Origin: an uncultured Clostridia bacterium
GTDB lineage: Bacteria > Bacillota > Clostridia > Oscillospirales > Ruminococcaceae
NCBI GenBank assembly: GCA_937894185.1
Contig: CALCSA010000441.1
Coordinates: 1 to 14,971, forward strand
Reading direction: 5' to 3'
Length of the DNA: 14,971 nt
Shown here: piece by piece, positions 1 through 5,868 of the stretch
How the letters are laid out: each line of letters opens with the position of its first letter
Numbering within the stretch: the stretch's first letter is position 1
Made by a program: the position numbers and the translations under genes
Notes under the pieces: generated by a model
Database searches by the model: none
The model's input: only the letters and a program-made list of their open reading frames with translations
Told to the model about the DNA's origin: nothing

Positions 1-115
1 CTTCCAGCAAACGGCGGTCTCCGATCACCGCCTTGGCTTTCCGCAAAGCATCCAGAGCTTGCAGGGTGAGAAGCTCCCTGCCGCCGGGCCCCATCCCGAT
101 GAGATTGACCTTCAT
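1..115 (-). CDS. cbiE: Cobalt-precorrin-7 C5-methyltransferase CbiE, N-terminal fragment
   Basis: Only the first 38 codons are in the window; the gene continues past the left edge. The reading frame starts with MKVNLIGMGPGG, the glycine-rich loop at the N-terminus of SAM-dependent tetrapyrrole methylases, and goes on to VIGDRRLLE, which fits the CbiE/CobL-N subgroup (a 'GxRRhLE'-like segment) better than CbiL, CbiF or CbiH. CbiE methylates C5 of the corrin ring in the cytoplasm. Its ATG overlaps the stop codon of the upstream cbiJ as ATGA, and a GGAGGAA ribosome binding site lies 6 nt upstream, inside the cbiJ 3' end. It is the sixth gene of the riboswitch-controlled cbi operon. With so few residues, the subgroup assignment rests partly on the operon context. 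Whether a CbiT domain is fused downstream cannot be seen. Confidence 0.75.
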   Translation of the reverse strand, partial: MKVNLIGMGPGGRELLTLQALDALRKAKAVIGDRRLLE

Positions 116-873
116 CTGTCTTCCTCCATCCAGCGGTCCACCGCCTTTATGATTTCCTCCGGGGTCATTCCCTCTTGGGGGCGGGGCCTTCCGATCACCA
201 CCAGTGTGGCCCCCACCTCCCGGGCGGCCTGCGCTTTTTGGGCAAAGCCGCCGGGAGAACCGCCGTCCTTGGTCACCAAGGTGCGAATGTGCCACTGGAG
301 CATCAGCTCCCGATTGAGCCCCCTGGAAAATGGCCCCTGCATGGCCATAACATGCCCCGGAGAGATACCAAGGCCGCGGCAGTGCTCCAAGGATTCCACA
401 GCAGGCAGCACCCGGAGATAGAGGCGACTTTGATAGTCCTGAATGCGTGTGAAGGTTTCCAGATCCTTGGTTCCGGTGGTGAGGAGGATGTTGCCGGCGG
501 TTCCTTCCAGATACCGGGTGGCTTCCTGCGCCGTGGGAACTGCCACACAGTGCTCCACCTGACTTTCAGGCCTGCTCAGGCGCAGCAGGGGCAAGCCCTG
601 TGCCCGGCAGGCGTCCCGAATGGTCTGCCCCGCACCGCTGGCATAGGGGTGGGTGGCGTCCACCACCAAGCCCACCTGATGTTCTTCCATCCGGCGGATC
701 ATGTCCTCTCTGCTCATCCGGCCGCTGAGGATTTCAACGCCTTCCCGTTCCTCCAGCAGTTCCCGCCCGTATTGGGTGGCCACGCTGACCAGCAGCCGAA
801 GTCCCGGCCGGGCAAGGCATGCGGTGAGGGTTCGCCCCTCGGTGGTGCCTCCAAACAGCAGCAGTGTCTTCAT
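112..873 (-). CDS. cbiJ: Cobalt-precorrin-6A reductase (CbiJ/CobK)
   Basis: A 253-residue protein of normal family length. It reduces the macrocycle of (cobalt-)precorrin-6A to 6B using a nicotinamide cofactor, in the cytoplasm. Visible family marks are an N-terminal nucleotide-binding loop with GGTTEGR (residues 8-14), the DATHPYA motif at 72-78, a 'MAMQGPFS' segment in the C-terminal half and a 'TKDGGSPGG' loop after it. The start is ATG at 873, overlapping the cbiH stop by 4 nt (ATGA). No strong Shine-Dalgarno precedes it, only a G-rich stretch, so it is probably translated by coupling to cbiH. Its own stop overlaps the cbiE start in the same way. In this gene set with CbiD and CbiG the anaerobic name CbiJ is more fitting than CobK; the two are the same family. 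The identification is secure. Confidence 0.93.
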   Translation of the reverse strand: MKTLLLFGGTTEGRTLTACLARPGLRLLVSVATQYGRELLEEREGVEILSGRMSREDMIRRMEEHQVGLVVDATHPYASGAGQTIRDACRAQGLPLLRLSRPESQVEHCVAVPTAQEATRYLEGTAGNILLTTGTKDLETFTRIQDYQSRLYLRVLPAVESLEHCRGLGISPGHVMAMQGPFSRGLNRELMLQWHIRTLVTKDGGSPGGFAQKAQAAREVGATLVVIGRPRPQEGMTPEEIIKAVDRWMEEDR

Positions 874-1592
874 GATTTCCGGTACCCCCGGGGGGTGACC
901 ATTCTTCCGGCCACCTTGCGGGTTTGGCTGTTGCCGATAAAGACGGTGGTGAACATATCGGCGGAAAATTCCCGCAGCTCCCGCAGAGTCATCAGGCGGC
1001 CCTGCTCCCCTTCCCGCCCGATGTTACGGGTAACGGCGCAGAGCCGTTCCGGCGGCAGGGTGTCCAGCAGAATATCGCAGGCCCGCGCAAGGTAATCCGC
1101 ACGTTTGCGGCTGGCGGGGTTGTAGAGGCAGATGGCAAAATCCCCCTGAGCGGCTGTGCGCAGGCGGCGTTCAATCAGTTCCCACGGGGTGAGAAGGTCG
1201 CTTAAAGAAATGATGGCAAAGTCGTGGCCTAAAGGGGCTCCCAGCAAAGCCCCGCCGCTCATGGCGGCGCTGACTCCGGCAATTACCTCAACCTCTACCT
1301 GTGGAAACTGAGGGGCCAGTTCCAGAACGGGGCCGTAAACTCCCGCGTCCCCGCTGCAGACCATGGCCACTGTCCGCCCCTTATCCGCTTGTTCCAACGC
1401 AAGGCGGCAGCGCTCCAGCTCCCCCTTCATGGGGGTGGAAAGCAGCTCCTTGCCGGGGTAACGATCCCGAATCAGGTCAATGTAGCCGGTGTAACCGCAG
1501 AGAATGTCGGCGCTTTCCAGCGCATGAGCCGCCTCTATGGTCATCCGCTCCGGCGATCCGGGGCCAAGCCCCACCACCAACAGCTTTTTCAT
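870..1592 (-). CDS. cbiH: Cobalt-precorrin-3 C17-methyltransferase (CbiH/CobJ)
   Basis: A 240-residue SAM-dependent tetrapyrrole methylase. In the anaerobic pathway CbiH methylates C17 and contracts the ring, giving cobalt-precorrin-4. Evidence is the N-terminal VVGLGPGS loop, a CGYTGYIDL segment, the SGDAGVYG motif in the middle, HDFAIISLSDLLTPW, a YNPASRKR motif and the C-terminal TVFIGNSQT ... MVTPRGY, all characteristic of CbiH/CobJ. The frame is open 9 codons further upstream (to 1619), but the ATG at 1590-1592 is chosen because a GAGGAGGAG ribosome binding site lies just before it, the protein then begins right at the conserved loop, and the start overlaps the cbiG stop as ATGA. There is no C-terminal ferredoxin-like extension of the kind seen in some CbiH60 proteins. 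It sits in the cbi operon between cbiG and cbiJ. Confidence 0.94.
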   Translation of the reverse strand: MKKLLVVGLGPGSPERMTIEAAHALESADILCGYTGYIDLIRDRYPGKELLSTPMKGELERCRLALEQADKGRTVAMVCSGDAGVYGPVLELAPQFPQVEVEVIAGVSAAMSGGALLGAPLGHDFAIISLSDLLTPWELIERRLRTAAQGDFAICLYNPASRKRADYLARACDILLDTLPPERLCAVTRNIGREGEQGRLMTLRELREFSADMFTTVFIGNSQTRKVAGRMVTPRGYRKS

Positions 1593-2599
1593 AGCTCCTC
1601 CTCGAAGGAGGCTTCCCAAGGCGAACGTGCCAGCGCCACGGTAACGCCTCCCGCAATTTGTTTGGGGGCAATCAGCCTGCCCCCCCGGCTGCCCAAAAGG
1701 GCGCTGCGCTCGCAGACATTGTCCACCCCGGTAATTTCTTTCACAAAAGCCGAGGGAGAAAACTCCCCGGGCAGGTTTCCCAGTTCTTCGGAGGAAAAGG
1801 TCTCCAAGGGAATCCCCAACTCCCGGCAGGCTTCCAGCAGCCCCGGCTCCTTTTTCTTTAAATCGATGGAGCAGATGCGGCAGAGAGCCAGCGGGTGAAT
1901 CTCATGGATTTCCAGCGTCTGTTCCAGTGCTGACAAAATGGCATCCTTGGAGGTTCCCTTGCGGCAGCCGATGCCCGCCGCCACTACCGGGGGAATCAGA
2001 TGGAGGGCAGCTTCATCTTTGGAAACCTCATGGCTGATTCCCACCTGTGCGTCTAAGTCCCAGTCCGTCACCGTCACCCCGGCGGGGGCAGCTCCCCGGA
2101 TGGGGTAGCGGCTGAACATCTTGATGTTCTCCCCTGCCAGCAGACGGCGGGAGACCTCTTTGATCCGGCCGGGGTTGGCGATGTGCAGCCCCTGAGAAAC
2201 CGCCCAGCTGTCCACGGCAAAGACGCCTTTGACGTCGGTGGCGGTGGTGAGCGCCGCCACTCCCCCGGTGTAAGCGGCAATCTGCCGGGCCAGAGCGTTG
2301 GCTTCCCCCACATGGCCGGAAAGCAAAGGGATGACAAAGCGGCCTTCCTCATCCAGAACCACCACGGCGGGGTCCACTGTTTTCCCTTGAAGGAAAGGGG
2401 CCACTAAGCGGATGGCAATTCCCGCCGCCCCGATGAACACAAGGCCACTTCCGTGGCAAAAGCGTTCCCCCACCCAGAACTTCAGCGATGTGCCAAGGGT
2501 GTGAAAGGGGGTGTGCTGTGCATCCGGGCCAAGAGTCTGCGCCAGCCTTTCTCCCAATCTTTCTCCCCCGGGGGTGAAGGAAAGGAGGAATACCTTCAT
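1589..2599 (-). CDS. cbiG: Cobalt-precorrin-5A hydrolase CbiG
   Basis: A 336-residue protein of usual length. CbiG opens the delta-lactone of cobalt-precorrin-5A and releases the extruded two-carbon fragment as acetaldehyde; it is specific to the anaerobic pathway. Domains in order: an N-terminal CbiG_N region with FIGAAGIAIRLVAP (residues 55-68) and LLSGHVGEANALA (92-104), a central linker with TTATD (118-122), and a C-terminal CbiG_C domain with the hallmark GIGCRKGT (209-216). The frame stays open upstream to 3049, overlapping cbiF in another frame. ATG at 2597-2599 is the start because the upstream extension is low-complexity, a GGGAGGG ribosome binding site stands 9 nt before this ATG, and it forms an ATGA overlap with the cbiF stop. 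The 3' end overlaps cbiH in the same way. Confidence 0.95.
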   Translation of the reverse strand: MKVFLLSFTPGGERLGERLAQTLGPDAQHTPFHTLGTSLKFWVGERFCHGSGLVFIGAAGIAIRLVAPFLQGKTVDPAVVVLDEEGRFVIPLLSGHVGEANALARQIAAYTGGVAALTTATDVKGVFAVDSWAVSQGLHIANPGRIKEVSRRLLAGENIKMFSRYPIRGAAPAGVTVTDWDLDAQVGISHEVSKDEAALHLIPPVVAAGIGCRKGTSKDAILSALEQTLEIHEIHPLALCRICSIDLKKKEPGLLEACRELGIPLETFSSEELGNLPGEFSPSAFVKEITGVDNVCERSALLGSRGGRLIAPKQIAGGVTVALARSPWEASFEEEL

Positions 2600-3354
2600 G
2601 CTTTGGTTCCCTCCCGGAATTCCGTGGTAAACTCCGGATGATAAAGGCAGGAGCGGTCCCCTTCCTCCTCCAGAAAGTCCCCCACCAGTATGAGGGCGGT
2701 TTTGGTGACGCCCTGCTCTCTGGCGGTTTGGGCCAGCGTTCCCACCCGGCAGCGGAGGACTTTTTCCTCCGGCCAAGTGGCCTTGTAGACAATGGCGGCG
2801 GGAGTTTCGGCGGTATAGGCTCCCTGAAGCAATTGAGCTTCCAGCTGCTCCAACAGCCCGGTGCTGAGGAATACCGCCATGGAAGCTCCATGGGCGGCCA
2901 GCGACGCCATCTTTTCCCCTTCCGGCACGGGGGTGCGGCCCTCCATCCGGGTGAGGATCAGGGTTTGGCTGATTCCGGGCAGGGTGTATTCCGCCCCCAG
3001 AGCGGCGGCTGCCCCCAAAAAGCTGGAAACCCCCGGCACTACCTCCCACGGAATGTGCAGGGCATCCAGCCGGACAATCTGCTCCCGGATGGCTCCGTAC
3101 AGGCTGGGATCCCCGGTGTGGAGCCGCACTGTCATCTGCTTCGCGGCGTGGGCCCGCTCCATGACGGCCACCACTTCCTCCAAGGTCATAAGGGCGCTGT
3201 TGTAAATCTCACAGCCTTTTTTGGCCGATTCCAGCAGAGCCGGATTGACCAGACTCCCCGCATAAATGATCACATCCGCCTCGCGCAGAAGCCTGTCCCC
3301 CCGCAGGGTGATCAGGTCGGGGGCGCCGCTGCCCGCTCCCACAAAGTATACCAT
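2596..3354 (-). CDS. cbiF: Cobalt-precorrin-4 C11-methyltransferase (CbiF/CobM)
   Basis: A 252-residue tetrapyrrole methylase that transfers a methyl group from SAM to C11. It begins MVYFVGAGSGAPDLITLRG, the typical CbiF N-terminus with the glycine-rich SAM loop. It then shows IIYAGSLV (29-36), RLHTGDPSLYGAI (77-89), the VVPGVSSFLGAAAALGAEYTLPG block (105-127) and a TRMEGRTPVP segment (135-144), all standard for CbiF/CobM. ATG at 3352-3354 is preceded by GGAGGTG about 8 nt upstream and lies 1 nt after the cbiD stop (TGA-A-ATG). The longer open frame to 3441 only reads through cbiD. The stop overlaps the cbiG ATG by 4 nt. Cytoplasmic. Confidence 0.95.
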   Translation of the reverse strand: MVYFVGAGSGAPDLITLRGDRLLREADVIIYAGSLVNPALLESAKKGCEIYNSALMTLEEVVAVMERAHAAKQMTVRLHTGDPSLYGAIREQIVRLDALHIPWEVVPGVSSFLGAAAALGAEYTLPGISQTLILTRMEGRTPVPEGEKMASLAAHGASMAVFLSTGLLEQLEAQLLQGAYTAETPAAIVYKATWPEEKVLRCRVGTLAQTAREQGVTKTALILVGDFLEEEGDRSCLYHPEFTTEFREGTKA

Positions 3355-3355
3355 T

Positions 3356-4489
3356 TCACTGCACCTCCAAGCCGAATAGCTCCGCCGTGCCCGCAGTCCA
3401 GGCCAAAGGCCCCCACTGATTGGTGAACAGCAAAAGCTCACATGTTATTTGCCCCTGAGTTCTCTGGTTCAGGTGAAACACTCCCCGCCGCAACATAGAA
3501 TCCATCACAGGCTGCCGGAGCTGGGCAAATTCCAGAAGCTCCACGCACTGGTCGGTGGTGGAGGCCGCCATCAGCTGTTGGGCCAGAGGGGCTCCCCCGC
3601 CTGCCAGAGCGGCGTGGGCGGTGATGATCTCCATTCTGCCGTCGGCATAGGCGGAGTGGGTGTTCACGATCCCCCCTGCCAGCTTGACAAACTTGCCCAG
3701 ATGCCCCACCAGATACAGCCGCCGATAGCCAAGACTTAGGGCAAAGTCCAATGTATCTCCAATGAAGTTGGAGCATTTGAGCTGAGGAAGCTCGCGTTTT
3801 GGCGGATGCTCCCCGAGGAAGGAGGTTCCGTAGTTGCCCGGGGTGATGAGCAGTTCCCGGTGGCCCTGAGCCGCCAGCATCTTCATCTCCACCTCTATGG
3901 TATCGATGAGGGCTTGCACGCTTTGAGGTTCCACAATTCCGCTGCTGCCTAAAATAGAGATGCCCCCTTGGATGCCCAGCCGGGGATTAAAGGTTTTGGC
4001 GGCGATTTCCTCCCCGCCGGGGGCGCTGACCTCTACCCAAATACTCCCGCCATAGCCCTGCTGCCGGCAGACCTCCTCCACTGCCTGCGCAATCATCTGC
4101 CGGGGGCCTTTGTTGATAGCGGCGGCTCCCACCGGCTGTTCCAGCCCCGGAAGGGTGACCCGGCCCACCCCTTCTCCCCCGTCGATGACGATTCCCGGCT
4201 GCCGGTTTAAGCGGACGACAGCGTAAATGACAAGGTCGTCGGTGACATCGCTGTCGTCCCCTGCGTCCTTGCGCACCCCGCACCGGGCAAAGCCGGGCGG
4301 GGCGCAGCCGTGGATAATATCCGCCGTCACCTCAATGCCCGAGGGGGTCACAATGCTCTGCCGGGGGGCTTCTTCCCCTGTCAGGAGTTTAAGGGTGGCG
4401 GCCTTGGCGGCCAGAGCGGCGCAGCTTCCGGTGGTGTAGCCGCACCGCAGCCGCCTGCCCCCTTTTTCGATATAATGCTCGAACTTCAT
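3356..4489 (-). CDS. cbiD: Cobalt-precorrin-5B C1-methyltransferase CbiD
   Basis: First gene of the cbi operon, 377 residues. CbiD methylates C1 of cobalt-precorrin-5B and is not homologous to the other corrin methylases. Family marks are RCGYTTGSCAALAAKAA near the N-terminus (15-31), KDAGDDSDVT (74-83), GGISILGSSGIVEPQS (175-190), TPGNYG (216-221) and VGHLGKFVKLAGGIVNTHSA (261-280). CbiD and CbiG together mark the oxygen-independent, early cobalt insertion route. The start is ATG at 4487-4489 with a GGAGGTGG site just upstream. The frame is open to 4624, but that extension would read back through the leader terminator, so it is rejected. Expression is expected to be switched off by adenosylcobalamin through the upstream riboswitch and terminator. 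Confidence 0.96.
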   Translation of the reverse strand: MKFEHYIEKGGRRLRCGYTTGSCAALAAKAATLKLLTGEEAPRQSIVTPSGIEVTADIIHGCAPPGFARCGVRKDAGDDSDVTDDLVIYAVVRLNRQPGIVIDGGEGVGRVTLPGLEQPVGAAAINKGPRQMIAQAVEEVCRQQGYGGSIWVEVSAPGGEEIAAKTFNPRLGIQGGISILGSSGIVEPQSVQALIDTIEVEMKMLAAQGHRELLITPGNYGTSFLGEHPPKRELPQLKCSNFIGDTLDFALSLGYRRLYLVGHLGKFVKLAGGIVNTHSAYADGRMEIITAHAALAGGGAPLAQQLMAASTTDQCVELLEFAQLRQPVMDSMLRRGVFHLNQRTQGQITCELLLFTNQWGPLAWTAGTAELFGLEVQ

Positions 4490-4507
4490 CCGGCCACCTC
4501 CAGAAAT

Positions 4508-4543
4508 AGAAAAATCGCACCCTCCCGCCGGAAAGGATGCGAT
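4508..4543 (-). terminator. Intrinsic terminator of the cobalamin riboswitch expression platform
   Basis: Read on the minus strand, the arm ATCGCATCCTTTCC (4543 down) pairs with GGAGGGTGCGAT (4525-4514) around a short GGCG loop, followed by TTTTTCTATTT. The hairpin with its U-tract ends about 10 nt before the GGAGGTGG ribosome binding site of cbiD, so it can stop transcription before the operon. It lies 80 nt after the aptamer. Together these indicate that B12 control acts at the level of transcription termination. Confidence 0.85.
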
Positions 4544-4622
4544 AAGTATGGCAAAAAGCCACCCACTCATCACACCGGCCGAAGTCCCGTCAGCAGTGTG
4601 GAATGCCGCCTTGGCGGCTATC

Positions 4623-4785
4623 ATCCAACGGCCAGGTCTTCTGGCTCAGGTGTCATGGCCGCGGCTTTGCCTTCCCGTTTTACAACAGTGGCGCATAAAG
4701 TGCGGCTGGTACCATTACAGCGGCGGCTCCGCGCGGGATTTTCCCCCGGCTTCCCTTGGGGGCTTTCGCCCCGCAGCCGTTGGAT
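4623..4785 (-). promoter_or_regulatory. Cobalamin riboswitch aptamer
   Basis: On the minus strand the leader carries the conserved cobalamin-riboswitch core. A 5' P1 strand ATCCAACGGC (4785-4776) is exactly complementary to GCCGTTGGAT (4632-4623). Inside it are GGGAAGCCGGGGGAAAATCCC (around 4755-4735; conserved GAAAATC), CCGCTGTAATGG, then GCCACTG (4692-4686), and finally the B12 box GAGCCAGAAGACCTGGC (4647-4631). The order and spacing match RF00174-type aptamers. Downstream come a GCCGCC/GGCGGC hairpin (about 4605-4618), a CACAC...GTGTG hairpin and the terminator. Binding of adenosylcobalamin should stabilise P1 and favour termination. Confidence 0.95.
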
Positions 4786-4799
4786 TTTTTCTTACCTTC

Positions 4800-4828
4800 A
4801 GTATAGAGCCGGTGGGGGATTCTGTCAA
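4800..4828 (-). promoter_or_regulatory. Sigma-A-type promoter of the cbi operon
   Basis: On the minus strand, TTGACA (4828-4823) and TATACT (4805-4800) are separated by exactly 17 nt. The predicted start point, near 4793, lies a few bases before the 5' P1 strand of the riboswitch (4785), exactly where a riboswitch leader should begin. Confidence 0.88.
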
Positions 4829-4955
4829 TTAAAAAGCAAGATTTTCAAAACGATCTGTTTCTCCCTGTTCTTTTGAAGGGTTTTGTGTCCGCAAACGTTG
4901 TTTCCAATAATTGTTATTCGTGGAAAATATATGCACTTTTTATGCTCTAATAATG

Positions 4956-4964
4956 TGTTATAAT
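4956..4964 (+). promoter_or_regulatory. Extended -10 promoter of the MBL/HD-GYP unit
   Basis: TGTTATAAT contains a perfect -10 (4959-4964) with the TG of an extended -10 element at 4956-4957. No good -35 is present at 16-18 nt; only T-rich CTTTTT is found, as is common for extended -10 promoters. Transcription should start near 4971, leaving a leader of about 76 nt. It is divergent from the cbi promoter, the two -10 elements lying about 155 nt apart across an A+T-rich gap. That gap holds the short inverted repeats AATAATTGTTATT and AAACGTTGTTT, which could be operators, but nothing decides this. Confidence 0.75.
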
Positions 4965-5046
4965 TATGGAAACAAATAGCCTGTATTGTCGATTCCCCAT
5001 TTCCTGTATGCAAGGCATCGGCCGCAACGAAAGGAGACAGTTTCCA

Positions 5047-5868
5047 GTGATTGACGAAACTCTTGATTATAATGAACCCATCGAAATAGCAGAGGGAGTC
5101 TACTGGGTTGGGTTTGCCGATGCGTATGCAGGGCTGCACTGCAACCCTTACTTAATTGTGGATGGGCAGGAGGCTGTTTTGCTGGACAGCGGAAGCCGCA
5201 GCGACTTTAGTACTGTGATGCTAAAAATTATGCGGGCGGGAGTGGCTCCCAACCAAATTTGCAGGTTGATCTATCACCACTATGACCCCGACCTGTGCGC
5301 CAACATCCCTCATATGGAGGCGATGATTCACAGCAAGGAGCTTAAAATTATCTCCCACTACGAGAACAACCTGTTTATCAACTACTACTCCTCTACCTCC
5401 CCCAAGCAGTGCATAGAAACCCTTGGGTTTGAGTTTAAGTTTTCCAGCGGCAGGCAGCTCACCTTTATCCGCACCCCGTATTCCCACTCGCCGGGAAGCT
5501 TTATGACCTACGATACCAAAACCAAGATTTTGTTCAGCAGCGATATCTTCGGCAGCTACGACCATCACTGGAGCCTGTACACCCACTTGGGGGAACAGTG
5601 CTGGAACTGTGACGTGAACCGGCCCTGCCCCTATACCGGCAAGCACTGTCAGATTCAGGGGATGCTGACCTTCCACCGGCGGAGTATGACCTCCGCCAAG
5701 GCCCTGCGCTACGCTCTGGATCGAATCGGGGAACTGGATGTTTCCCTGATTGCTCCCCAGCACGGCAGCCTTCTGCACACCCCCATCTCCCGGCAGGTGG
5801 CTATCCAGCGGCTGCGGGCTTTGGACAACGTTGGCATCGATTACTTTCTGGAGGAGGTGGCACGGTGA
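5047..5868 (+). CDS. Stand-alone metallo-beta-lactamase-fold protein resembling the diiron domain of flavodiiron proteins (ODP-like)
   Basis: A 273-residue soluble MBL-fold protein. In order it shows an opening strand region (EGVYWVGF), 'LIVDGQEAVLLDSGS' (36-50), the metal motif HYDPD (H78, D80, D82), H147 in PYSHSPGS, D166 in LFSSDIFGS and H239 in APQHGSL. The spacing HxDxD-x64-H-x18-D-x72-H is close to the diiron ligand pattern of flavodiiron proteins, with Asp where they have Glu. There is no flavodoxin domain, so electron transfer to O2 or NO reduction is not evident; a sensor role is an inference. An insertion with four cysteines (C185, C188, C194, C201) may bind a further metal. GTG at 5047 is chosen because AAGGAGA (5031-5037) precedes it. 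The in-frame ATG at 4966 would lie before the transcription start, and ATG 5008 has no ribosome binding site. The stop overlaps the next gene by 4 nt. Confidence 0.8.
   Translation: MIDETLDYNEPIEIAEGVYWVGFADAYAGLHCNPYLIVDGQEAVLLDSGSRSDFSTVMLKIMRAGVAPNQICRLIYHHYDPDLCANIPHMEAMIHSKELKIISHYENNLFINYYSSTSPKQCIETLGFEFKFSSGRQLTFIRTPYSHSPGSFMTYDTKTKILFSSDIFGSYDHHWSLYTHLGEQCWNCDVNRPCPYTGKHCQIQGMLTFHRRSMTSAKALRYALDRIGELDVSLIAPQHGSLLHTPISRQVAIQRLRALDNVGIDYFLEEVAR

Noticed and set aside
175..1095. 306-codon plus-strand frame across cbiJ/cbiH
   Set aside because: It is antisense to two well supported cobalamin genes, with low-complexity composition and no start signal.
4310..4876. Plus-strand frames across the cbiD leader
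   Set aside because: They cover the riboswitch aptamer and terminator; their length reflects structured G+C-rich RNA, not coding.
4966..5046. Longer N-terminus for the MBL gene (ATG at 4966 or 5008)
   Set aside because: ATG 4966 lies 2 nt after the -10 box and so before the transcription start. ATG 5008 has no ribosome binding site. GTG 5047 has AAGGAGA at the right distance.
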